A stretch of 64,000 nt of DNA from Crotophaga sulcirostris (lineage: Eukaryota > Chordata > Aves > Cuculiformes > Crotophagidae): contig VYZB01000190.1 in NCBI GenBank assembly GCA_013397455.1, forward strand, positions 799,220 through 863,219. Reading direction: 5' to 3'. The notes under the pieces were generated by a model that made no database searches, was not told the origin of the DNA, and was given only the letters and a program-made list of their open reading frames with translations. Each line of letters opens with the position of its first letter. Within the stretch, counting starts at the first letter, position 1. Of this stretch, positions 41,721 through 53,402 are shown piece after piece. Both the position numbers and the translations under genes were made by a program.

Positions 41721-44700
41721 TGACTATGAACACTTTTGCAACTCTGCATGAAGAAAACGACTGCAATAAAAAAAGTTCTTCACCAATTGTCTGTACAGGT
41801 GAAGAAGGAAATACTTGCACAACTTGACCTCTGAGGGTTTCATATCCCTCTGAAGAGCAAGAGCTGCAGGAAGATGGAAGGGTACTCACCATTTAAAAGG
41901 ACCTGGATGCAAGTATTTGAATGATAAAAAGGCAGCATCAAAGGTGTTGCAAAATGTATTTTATTTGGGAAACTTATTTGTTCAGGTATCTCTACATTTC
42001 TGCAATATCTGACCTCGCCACAAAAATCGCTATGATTTTTTTTTTTGCTCACAGCATTAAGTCAAGGCAAATTCTCATTTTACAGACTAAAAAGGAGGAG
42101 CAGAAGAATAATTTAAAATATTTCCCCTGATGCAGAAGATACAAAAAGCAGAACCTCAAATGCCTGTAACCCACTCCAGTGTTCTAGTAGTCAGATAATT
42201 CTTTTCTTCCTCATCTCCAACTTCAATATAAAGTTATTTATACAGCTCAATACATCAGAAAATATCTGTAACATGTTCTGTATAAGCATTATGTCTCAGT
42301 AAAATAAAATCCTCTACAACACCCTGTTCCTAAATTTATGCACTAAAAGAACATCTCTCTTTCCCATGACTAGGGGCTGTGCTGATTAGTAGATTCACTA
42401 CACAATAATAAGAACTGATTTCAGAAAGCAAAGAGGATAAAATGGGACAGTAGTAGGTAGTCCACATACAGGAATAAAATGAAAGACAGACAAAAAATCT
42501 GGAAGCACCACTGAACTGAAAAAAAAAAGAATTCAGTATGTGTTAGGATCAAGGGGGATCTTCTTGTATTTTAAGAATTATTGACTGAGGATTCACTTAT
42601 CACTCTCTTGGTCATAAATTATTATATGACTCTCCAAAACAGAAAACCAAACATAAAAAATGGAACTTGATTCAATGTCCCATTTGGCAGCTCCTACATC
42701 TGACCTTCAGTAGTGTCAAACAAATCATAAGTCCTCCCAACACTAACACATGTGAATGTTCACACTGCTGAAGGTGCCAAGCATCAGGAAAGTATTAGCC
42801 TTCCAAGACCACGGCAACTTTTGTTCATTTAGTTCCTAGCAGTTCTTATCAAGAATAAAAAATTAAAATTTCAGCCCCCATATTCTCCCCATCCAAAACA
42901 GCTAATGATCCGAATTCCATGCTTTACCACCAAGGCTTCTTTTTCCCACAGTAGTACAGATAAGAAAAATATTTAATCAGTGTTTCATATATGTAAGACA
43001 CATAACCAAATGACAAAAATTCTCATTGTAAGATTTCACCTTGAAGACACCATTTTTAAAAGCAGACTAGATCATTGTAGGCCCAGTTTCTAAGTGTTCA
43101 CCACTACAGATGCTTTCTAGAATCTCAAGATCTTTACGTACGTGTTGGGTTCCTCTGCTGTACCCCACTTTAAACATAACCAAAGCAAAGTCAAGTCAGA
43201 CATTCTTAACAAAAAGTTGGAAGGGCATTTAGAGGAAGGACATACATAAGTTGCAGAATTACAAGAACAGTCCCTGTTTTTAAAAATTAACCAGAGCTTA
43301 CTGAAAAAGTTTTTAGTTGCTGATTACTCCATGCAACGTTCTAAAAATTAGTCCTTTTCAAACACAAATTTTAATTAGAATTGTTGCCAAAATATCTAAA
43401 TTTCAAAGATTTCAACCACACCTAAATTCAAAACACTAACAGCAGTTTATCAAAGGTTATATATAGCTAATGTTGTTTGTTTTCCCCCACCCAGAAATAT
43501 TCATTTCACATGTGATCCATTTTTCCTACTTCTTTTATTCTCTTCCAAAAGGTTCAGTTAATAGGCTCAACTTTTGGTCCAGGTTTGAATGGTGTTATAT
43601 GAGTCCAGAAATTGATGAAGATTTTTTACTAACGTTGTATAATGCATATGCCAGTTAAGACTCACAACAGTATCTAGGCAGTCAAATACTTTTAAGTATT
43701 TAGTTACAGGAAACATTCAACATCAGTTTCTGGGGGTCTTCGATATCATCTTTGTATACATACACTCCCTGCATATTTCAGTTCCCCATAAAGATGGCAA
43801 TGCTGCAAATACAAGTGAAAATATTGTGAAGCAAACAAAACCGAAACAGGCACATACAAACACTAATTTTAGGTCTGACACATGTTATGCCTGTCCCCCT
43901 TGCTTCCTCCATGTCCATAACATCATTTCAAGTCAGGGGTAATTTCAATCCCAGTGTTTTATTTGGGGGCTGAACCTGCCTGAGGTTACTATAGCTCTTC
44001 CCGCATAATAAACAGGTGTGCTTGGATACTATGGAAAGTCATATATAGTTAGAACAGAAGTGGCTTATGGTAAACAAAGAGAAAACACTGAAATGGAATT
44101 TAGGATAAAACCTCCTTTGAGTGGCTTTGGAAACTTTCACAACAAATGTCAAAGTGTTTATGAGGCAAGTCCAGCTAACACATTACTAAGGCTCTAATCC
44201 AGATTACACAACAGCTCATACAAAAATTCCTGGAGACAATTCCATGTGTTACCAGATCAATTTGCACTGAACTGCAAATAAAAGTCCTGGTTTAAGGTAT
44301 TCAAGAACCCATGGTATCTATGCAGCTAGACACATTGTATGGCAGAAATCACAAATTCCGTAAGACTCTGTTGAAACAGATGGGAAATCTAGAAGCAATT
44401 TCCTCTAAATAAATAAATAGATGTTTAGAATAGATTATGCATGAAAACAAGTTACAAACATTTTCCAGCTTGGAAAAACACACTTGCAGGACATTACTGG
44501 TAGTTAATATAGTTGTTGATACCACTAATCTTTCGGCCTGTATCAAAAATTTTTAGAATCAGTGAGATCAATGAGGACAATCTGTAACTTTCAAAACTCT
44601 GATTACATATTGGCTGAAGATTCATTAAGACAGCATGTATACATTTATATTCATTCTGGGTTCAAGGCCTATTCAATACCATGGACAGAAATGGAGTTTT

Positions 44701-45134
44701 TGTTTTAAGTAGAATTGGTCTACAATACAATACTGAAGCAAGGTACTGGTTCCCTGGCAAATTCTAATCCCATGCAGTTTTGTAAACAAAACACTAAATG
44801 ATGGGATATGCTAAAATGCTTTCTCATTTACCACTGCTAAGAGAACTACTAGAAAACATGAACGGCTTTACATGCAACTTGTTTTCTTCTTTATGCTCCT
44901 CTACAAATTGAAATGTTTCTCTATTAAGAACTGAATTAGTAATTAAGAGTAGTTAAAACTAGATGATAATTTGAGTACTTCCATTTCTGGAACTACTTAT
45001 GTATGCTTTGGGCTCAGGTCATCTTCATTACAAATCTTTCTTCTTAACTAGCACAATGCACTAGTTGAGTGTGCTGTGAGCAGTTCAGATCAAACAGTAA
45101 TGATTAAGCCACCAGAGAAACATAACATATAACT

Positions 45135-45144
45135 GGGGGGGGGG
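45135..45144 (+). repeat. G10 homopolymer
   Basis: Ten consecutive G between aact and agaatc. The run is on the strand that serves as template for KLHL32, so the transcript carries C10. Confidence 0.8.
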
Positions 45145-46059
45145 AGAATCAACTACATAGATTCATATCAAGTTCCAATTTTTTGCCTTTAACAAGAGAT
45201 GGTCTAAAGCAAAGTCTAAAATGCAAATACTGCCAAACCGGGGGATGAATCAACTTAGATCCCTATGACTTCATTCCACCTCATCCACTAAGTAAACAAG
45301 TTTTTGAAAACAGTCTTTTCTATTCAACTGACTGTAAAACTAAAATAAAATTTACAAGGTCTTTTTAGTATCTTTTAAAGATGGAGCAGACCAAGTCATT
45401 CACTATTTGTCACAGTTAAGTACTTCGAGTGCCAAGCTGCCTTTCAAATCCCATCAAATAACACATTTTCTCATTCATCTTTTTAAGAAAGATTCAGCTC
45501 CTGCTTAACATTTCAAACTTGAAATTGACGCCTGTGAAAATAATAATAGTGTGTTTAAAAATACCAAGTACAGAGGAAGTACAAGATACTTTATAATTAA
45601 AAAGGAAAAAAGTCAGTTCTACTTTTGCTAAACCAGTACAGAGGAAAGAAGATGGACAATTAACTCTCTATCACAGCAATACTTCTGAGATAAAATCAGG
45701 TTGTAACTCACTTCAGGCCCAATGTTCTCTTTAGGTTCATAGGTTAAAAATGATTTATAGTCACTATTTTGCACTTAGCATTCTGGTTTTTCCTATATTG
45801 GTAAATACTTTATAGCCAAAGCTTTTTCATGTTCCAGAAATACCTTTGCTGAAATGGTTTAACACAACTCAAATTGCTTTAGATCAAAGCAAATTTAAAT
45901 AAAATGTCCCTCTGTTTCTTTTCAGGAGGCGAATAAAGCTCTGTATATCTGGTGCCTGTATTCCTGTTCTTTCACATTAGAGCTGTAAGTCTCCTCTTTC
46001 AGGTCACGTCTTCCACATAAAAGTGCTAAACTAATGCCGCTTAATGACAAATTAATGTC

Positions 46060-46430
46060 CATGAATAAAAAATACACCTCTAATAGCATAGAGTAATTTG
46101 CCATTACAATATCATCATTGGACATGCCCCTGGTTTAATACGATGTATTTAATTCATAACTTAATGAGTGATATATAAAAAGAGAGAGATGAACCCTGCA
46201 ATTACATTTATGTGAGTCTGTCACCTTATTTGTAAAACCTTAGAGTCATTTACATTCAAATTAGAACAAATGAGTGATTTCACAAAGTGCAGTGATAAAT
46301 GACCATTGCTGCACAAGACAGAACTGTATTTCCTGTGAAAACATTAACAGTTTCCTATTATTTGTTAAAAATTACAATGCATATTGCCCAGTGTTGTGTG
46401 AATAATGACTTTTTTACTGATTAGGTCAGA
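46060..46430. promoter_or_regulatory. Candidate conserved noncoding element
   Basis: AT-rich but non-repetitive, with many homeodomain-like words (taatgccgcttaatgac, aattaatgtcc, acttaatgagtgata, gcaattacatttatgtg, cagtgataaatgacc) and no open frame. The texture resembles conserved enhancers. Conservation was not tested. Confidence 0.3.
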
Positions 46431-46649
46431 AGACTAATACAGAGTAAAAATAAATAATTTTTCTTTTCATTTTTTCTGATTTTAGCCTGAATTTTTTCTG
46501 CTCTCACTGTTATGGACTCACACTGCCACCTGCTGCCGATGCCTGGGGAGGAAGAGCCTCTTACTGCCTTATTTCAACTCCAGCCATTCGGCCTTTTGGG
46601 TTTCATCTTTTGCAATCAAACAAATTTTCCTGCCAAACTGCTAACTGGG

Positions 46650-46790
46650 CTTTTCACTGTGGACACCAGCAGATAAGGGCAGCTCCACTGCCCCATTACA
46701 AATAATGATATTTTGGGGGTTCTTGAATCTAATCTGCCTCAATTGGTAAGGAGAATTAAAGGCTAAAGACATTGGGGGGACATAAAACAT
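46650..46790. promoter_or_regulatory. Second candidate conserved noncoding element
   Basis: The stretch around cattacaaataatgatatt, gaatctaatctgcctcaatt and ggagaattaaaggctaaaga is repeat-free and rich in homeodomain cores. It lies about 200 bp from the preceding candidate, and the two may be one element. Confidence 0.25.
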
Positions 46791-47291
46791 TAGTATTGAT
46801 CCGATGGTAATAAAAAAGAAGAATTTTGTACACTAAGCATTCCAGGATCCATCAGCCTCTCTTTATAGCTTTATAAAGAGACTAGAAAGAAGCCAGAAGC
46901 AGGAATCTTTCAGGGGCTGAGGAACAGAAGGGTCAGGTGAGGAGGTCACATTGGCTAGAACGACAACACAAGAAGGGCAGGGATGGAAGGAGTGAAGCTA
47001 TATCGCTTCTTTGTTCCTATTTAAAACACACACACCAAACCTGCCCTCCCTTCCTGACAGAAACTGCAAAGTCAAAGAAAATGTGGTAGTATCTGCCTCT
47101 TCCCAACTTGTGACCTCTCCTGAGACTCTGGCGCAGAGGACTGGCAATGTGTATCCATAGAAGTAGTTATGCAGCTTAGGAGCTTTAATCTTGCAAGCAA
47201 TAGTAAACCTAGACACTCCAACATCATTTTTCACACATACTTGAGCAGTTCCAATTCAGTTTTGCCAACTGTTACCTCATTGGGAAAAGCA

Positions 47292-47304
47292 ACACACACA
47301 CACA
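47292..47304. repeat. (CA)n microsatellite
   Basis: Six and a half uninterrupted AC units lie between gca and aag. Confidence 0.7.
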
Positions 47305-47590
47305 AAGCCAGCAGGTTCCTGACCACAGTTGCACCACTTTCTCTAACAGTTAATGCTCCAGGAGCAGCATCTCCACTATCACGTTGCAGCTAAATAGCAG
47401 CAAGTGGATTACAGTAAAAATGTGATTCAAAGTGACTGGGTATACCATTTTTACTTCCCTCACTGACACCAACGAAAAAATGGAAAAAGCCATAATTTTT
47501 TTCCTGAATTCCATTCTAAGTTGGAATTCTCAGTAGCGCATTGACATTTCATGTATATAAATCTATATCTCCATAATCTACCTGCATGTT

Positions 47591-47606
47591 AGAGAGAGAG
47601 AGAGAG
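47591..47606. repeat. (AG)8 microsatellite
   Basis: Eight uninterrupted AG units, followed by gagata. Confidence 0.8.
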
Positions 47607-47910
47607 GAGATAAATTCCCAAAGTTATTTTTGAGCTTTGTGCAAGAACTTTCCTAATGACTGTCAATAGCTCAATGACTCAACAGCTTATTAAACGCATT
47701 CTTTAAAAACATAACAGGCTAGCACAGCAACAACTGGTTGCATAAATACCTCTGAACACCAGTAAAATGCAAGATGACATTATTTCTGTCTACTTTGTAT
47801 TCCTGATATGGGAAGGTCACTCTTTCTACCACAGCATAAAGGTGGTAAACTCAAGTTTGATGGTGGGGGCTTTATAAAACACCACTCTAATTTGCGAGCG
47901 GGGGAAGGGA

Positions 47911-47923
47911 ATGTGTGTGTGTG
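47911..47923. repeat. (TG)n microsatellite
   Basis: A short alternating TG run beginning at atgtgtgtgtgtgg, followed by agtgtgcatgcatgtac, an alternating purine-pyrimidine stretch. Confidence 0.6.
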
Positions 47924-50900
47924 GAGTGTGCATGCATGTACTCAGATTAAAAACTCAGTACTAGTTAAAAAAAGGCAAGCCTTGGTTGCTAGATGACCTT
48001 TAGATTTTTTTTCCAGCAGTTTAATTTGCTCTGTATGAAAAACCCAGGAGCTAAAATCCCAACTGAGCTGAGGTTTCTAGCAATACAAAGGTGATGCTCT
48101 CAATCTCTGGTGTAAGAATTAATTCATCTCTGAAGAGTGTATCTTAGTGAAAGTTGGGATTGTGATGTTGGCATCATTCCAAATGAATAAGATGGGTTTA
48201 AGAAAAATAAATAGCTTTAAAGACCTGGCACCACCACACATGTAAACCATGCACACTCCTTTTTATTCCACAGGCAAATTCATTCGTAGCTTATTTTAAA
48301 AACAGTAACATATTTCAATCTATAAGCATATTCAAATAGTTTAAAATTAGTACAAGAAAAGATCCAGATCATTAGGTGCTCATATACAATGAAATCAAAT
48401 TTGTTTTATAAGCCTAGATTGACCATCACAGTAGAAGGTTAGAAATCAAATGCTTTGACCCAAGACAATTGGCGTGCTTCAATTATTACCAAAAATTATC
48501 CCAGGAAGTCCTATTTTATCATTTGTGAGTTGATTAACCCAATTTTTGCATTCCAGGCCTGATCTTGCTCACTGTCTACTTTTGTATACAAGAATCCAAA
48601 GCATATAGTACAGAGGTGGCTCCAAGAAAACTCCAATTGACTGCTGCTGTACTGTGATGTGGTCTTTCAGTCTCATTTGAATCACACACCTAAAATGTTC
48701 TTTTCAGCAAATGGGCAGATACACCCGTGGCAGAGTTCTATCCACTGTAATGAAGTTTCTAAAAGGTAACCTCGTACACTTATTTAGCAGGGAACTCCAT
48801 GCAGTTAAAATGAATGGGAAAACTAGGATGAAACTTTTAACTTCCCTTGACACAAAGACATTTATGAACCCAAGAACAATTTTTAACAGTCAGGGGAACT
48901 TTAATGGCAATCAGGATCACTGCCCATGTCTACTATACTTGCTGCTCCTAGCTATTGTGAGAATAGGAAATTATTTTCAGCATTGAGCACAAGGACAGTC
49001 AGCTAACACCACTTCTAATAAGGTTGTATTGAAAATACACAACCATCCAACCAATAAACATAACATACATTATATCCCAGACTCTGACCAGTATGTAAAC
49101 TCCATTTGTTCTTCACAAAATATGCCTGATCTGGCAGCAGAAAGTTGAAGGCGCAAATGCTAAAAATCATACCCTGTCCTGCCTCTCTCAGAAACAAGTG
49201 GGTTGCTTTGGACAGTTCTGCAACTTCTAAATGCCTCACTCACACATATCAACCTGTTACCTTGACTGTAACTCAGCAGGCATATAGAGCTCCACTGAAA
49301 ACAATACTGGACTTTAGAAAATACAGGAATATCACTTAGATTTCAGATTTCAAATATGAACAATTTTATGCCCCAGGTCTCTGAATGTCAGTGGAAATCA
49401 ACCTCTGGTTTAAAAACTGATTACTAAAGCTATACCCACACAATATTGAGTTGATGTTGATCAGTAGAAAGAAATTCTGTTAAAAACTTGTATTCTCAAT
49501 AGCATTCCCTACTTATTAAGACTCTTTGATTGTTGAAATAATTTGCAGTTTGTAGCTCTCTTTGGTACTGAATACACAAGCAACTGAAGAAAAAAAACAA
49601 AACTTGTCACACTTACCATCAGTTACATAAGTCAAACATATTTACGAAACAAACATTTCTATGTTCTAAATAAATCTTTTAACACATTTATTCTCTTGCA
49701 TAAGAATAAAGTTGTTAAGTACTCCTCAGAAAAACATTTACAAGGTTTAAAGTACAAAATAGGTCACCCCAAACACACTACCTAATACCACATCCTCTAC
49801 AGCTCCATTCAAATATTCCATTCTCTCCATCACATTCAAAGCCTTCAGCTACGTTTCCCTTGCGTTCTTCAATGTCATAGTAGGACAGCATGGTCCACTG
49901 GAACTCTAAGTGCTAAAACTTTTAAAAAGTAAACTAGATATTCAGATAACCCGTTCTCATATTTCAACAAAGTCTACCTATTGGTTGTAGCTCACTGTCT
50001 TTGCTTCTTTTGAAAATCATCAACCAAAACTGACAATCAGTCTGAGCTGGAAGAGGAACTTGGGAAACAAGAGTCTTGGAAAACTGGATGTGCACTCTGC
50101 AAGGAAATGCAGCGTGCACGATGATGAACATTAGCCCAATTCGAGATACACAAAGCTCAAGACTTCAGTTTAGCCTTCCCACACCTACGCAGCAGCAACA
50201 CAACTAAGATCACGTTGTCTTACCATTCTTTAGGTTGAGACAGATTTGTGAGATTTCAAGCCTTGTTTCAGTGTTTAAAGCACCTGAGAATTATGCAGAC
50301 TATATGATCAGAGAGATTCATGAATATGCATGTATCTCAAATAAAATACATTAGCATGCTTCAAAAAAGTTCCCCTCTACAAATGAATCTAAAAACAAAC
50401 CCCACAAACAGCAAAGACTGGGGAATAATCATAATTCAAGATATGACACTGCTGAGACATAGTGAGAAGTACGCAAAACACAAGCTGGAAGACCTAACAT
50501 AAGGAATGCTTGGGCATTTCTCTTGTTTGCAAGTAGAGAAAATACGATCTACAATTCATAAAAGTAAAAATTAATGAATTATCAATCCAAAATGAAAATT
50601 AGTTTTCCTATGAGAAAATGGAATCAACATTAGATGCTACAGAACATTTCACAATGTGAAGTTTATAGATGATAAAATACATTTAGTAAATTCGCAGTGT
50701 TAGAAACCTCCATTGTCTCATGCTACCATAAACATCTTAGAGATTAATATTACCTAATTGGGAGTAGGGGGCAAGAATGTTCTTTTTTTTTAATCTTTCA
50801 TTTGATCAAAAATGCTATAATCATGATTCAAACAATTTGTTACAGAAATCAATTTGTTGATGAATCTGAAAAAAAGTGCTCTAAGCTGGTTGCTCTAAAA

Positions 50901-52409
50901 GAAAAAGGATCTGTCTTACAGTCAAAATAACATCTTGTTTATTCTGAGACAACTGAAAGGAAATTCCTTAAAGATCAGTGAATATAAAAGTCAGCGTTGG
51001 CTGGAAATGAATCTGCCCTCAGTACACTGCAAATCACCTTTGACAAATAGACACTTCAACAATCATCTTCACTGAATTACAGTCCTATTTGGGACCTCAC
51101 TGACTACAAACATGCCTTGGAACAGACATGTGTATGGGCCCCGCCAACTGCATTTGTAGTAAAAAAAAACAACTATTGAAATCCATGGAATAATTACAGG
51201 CCTCAGATAAAAGTATCAAGAAGAGATGAAACTGTCTTGAGCTCCAAAAAACTAAGAAGCTGGAACATCTAGAGAAAGAGAAGAACTGGAACAACCTCTC
51301 ACAATAAGAGCAAAAGATTAGAAGTATTAAGACGGTGCTGAGGGAACAGCTACAAATACCAGAGCACTTCACCAGCACTACAGTTCTCAGCTTCTTCCAT
51401 ACTCTTTAGTATTTCCCCCAGCTTCTTTGCTGAAATGGTCTCTCTGGCTCAATATCTAGCAAAGACAGAGCATATAAGCAGCAGAGACATGCTCACATTG
51501 ACTGCTTTGTTAAGGGGGGCATTAAACACACTGCATGACTATCAATGTTGTTTTATCTTCTTTCTTACTACAGTGATCCCTTCCCATGTCTGTCTGACAA
51601 GGTGTAGGCCAAGTGATTTTGGGGCTTATTTGGCAACTCACATTTCTTGTATCTCAAACCAACCATCTTTCCCATTATATTTCATGCCTACTTTCTCAGT
51701 TAAATACCTCCCTACATTCCTGAAAACAAACTGATATAAACTGCAGTACTCTACCAGCTCCTTTAACTTTCCAATCAATTTACAATGCACAAATTAATAT
51801 CTCCTTATTGTCTGAGCATATATTTTGAAGGCTTCCCTAAGGCTAATGCACAAAGAACAGATTCTTTCCCCATAAGACACAGAGACTTCAAGTACATTCT
51901 GGAGCAATTAACAAGAGATCCTGCATGCCTATGGTACTCAATAGCTCAGTGTGCTGCCAACCGCACTCAGACTGTTCAAAGGCAGTTATGCTGTTGGAAA
52001 GGACATGCATATGGAGAGGATTGTGCTGACATGCATTTTCACACCTAACTGTTGCACAGATACAGCCAATGCACCCTATTTCAGTAGCAATACTGAAAAA
52101 TTACAAAAAAGGAAACAGTTCTGTAGAATTGCTAACATTTTTTATAAGACTTCGTAGATACACAACGAATCTATGTTCTTGTTACCGTCGTGAGCCATCT
52201 CTTACACAAGCCAAGCACAAAAAATTATTTTACTGTATTCAGATTTTTTTTTATTCAGAAGGACAGCCCTAACATTGATAATATCAGCATTATGGGGCAT
52301 GAGGCCAGTTGAGAATAAGGTGTCATTGTAATAAACCCTACCCCTTTAGTGAGAGGTAGTAGTGCCCTAGAAGATGCAACAATATTCTGTTGTGAACTGT
52401 TATGCATCT

Positions 52410-52548
52410 GAATGCTTCACAATGCTCATAATCACAATAGGAAAATATTTAACATTTGGTAAACTGAGGCAGGTGAAAGCAAATTCTCTGGTAAAGAAGG
52501 GAATCAAATTCCCATGTGCTGATACTAATCAGTGGACCATCCTTGTTT
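52410..52548 (+). mobile_element. MIR-like ancient SINE fragment
   Basis: It contains ttggtaaactgaggcagg, then aagaagggaatcaaattccc, then cagtggaccatcctt. These three blocks occur in the order found in MIR-family SINEs ('gtaaactgaggcacagag', 'gcagggaattgaaccca', 'ccactggaccatcctt'). It is highly diverged, and lies about 200 bp downstream (in plus coordinates upstream) of the end-of-BTB exon. Confidence 0.6.
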
Positions 52549-52750
52549 TCAGGACTGAAATGGATGAGAGGAGAAAGCACCTACCACAAACTGGTAACCA
52601 AATTACACTCAAAATTCAGGTCTCCTGAAAAACAGTTTATTGTCATTTAGTTTACACCAGGTATTATACTAATACTCTCCTACTGAAATTAGGCTTGAAA
52701 CAAAATTTTACCGAACTGAAATGGCTGATAATCAGACAGAGAAGCCTCAC

Positions 52751-52849
52751 CTGAATGAGATAGTGAGAACATAAACTGAGAAGCTCCAGCAGCTGCAAAT
52801 GACTCCCAGCTGCTAAGACATCCTGTATCACCCCTGGTTCCAAGAGGAT
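52751..52849 (-). CDS. KLHL32: KLHL32 coding exon: end of the BTB domain
   Basis: The exon encodes 33 residues, starting ILLEPGVIQDVLAAGSHLQL and ending LCSHYLIQ. This is the standard last part of a BTB domain, where xxxVQDVLxAAxxLQLLELxxxCxxYL is the family pattern. It continues directly from the YTGQ of the preceding exon. The acceptor is cttcttttcag and the donor is CAG|gtgagg; both junctions are phase 0 and the exon is 99 nt. Reading past the donor gives VRLLCL and then a stop codon within about 20 residues, so the boundary at LIQ is well supported. The sequence is almost identical to human KLHL32 as I remember it (S for N near LELLSLCSHY). The segment packs against the CUL3-binding face of the BTB. 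Confidence 0.95.
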
Positions 52850-53309
52850 CTGAAAAGAAGAAAATGGAAGTTCTGTCATGTAGAAAGTAGAGTACTTGTG
52901 GAAAATACTACAGGTCTGTGTTATTTCAGACATTTAGGTCAACATAAAGAACAGAAAGAGTACAATTACACATAGAGAAGTCTTTGCAGGCTGGGAAAAG
53001 GGTTTTTAAAAATTCACCTGAATAGCCCAAAGGATTTTATACAGATTTTCCTGTCAGAGTCCATAAGCCACATTGTCCCCTAAATCCTTTAAAACTAAAT
53101 GCTCATTATTTATTTAAACAGAAAATTTCTGAAAATAACAGAACCTCCTTTTGTTATCCACATACCTGGATGCTTCCACGTCTACTGATGAATCAGGCCA
53201 ACAGAACTGACTGAGAAACCTCCAGCACTAGCACTGTTCATGCTTGTAAAAATATACAGGTTAGGAACATCCTTCCCATTCTGCATGGCACCATTTCATA
53301 ATTTTCTCA

Positions 53310-53402
53310 ACCACTGTCTTCATTTTACAGAGCAAGGCTGTGAAGGCACATAGTGAGCATGCAACTGGGGAAGTGCCAGAAAGGGCTTAGAAACCAAGAC
53401 TG
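53310..53402 (+). mobile_element. MIR-like ancient SINE fragment
   Basis: The blocks cttcattttacagagcaagg, aaggcacatagtgagcatgc and gtgccagaaagggcttagaa parallel the MIR core ('cattttacagatgagg', 'aaggtcacacagc', 'gtggcagagctgggattagaac'). Identity is low but order and spacing agree. Confidence 0.5.

Larger units (their letters stand above)
32107..52750 (-). other. KLHL32: KLHL32 intron between BTB and BACK exons (20.6 kb)
   Basis: A 20,644-bp phase 0 intron. It contains two ancient CR1 pieces (38.3-39.0 kb minus, 41.0-41.7 kb plus), a MIR-like piece at 52.4-52.55 kb, a motif-rich module at 33.06-33.56 kb, low-repeat stretches at 46.1-46.8 kb and several microsatellites near 47.3-47.9 kb. 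A stretch at 34.46-34.57 kb is dense in TTTATTTATTTA-type sequence. No coding potential is supported in it. Confidence 0.85.
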
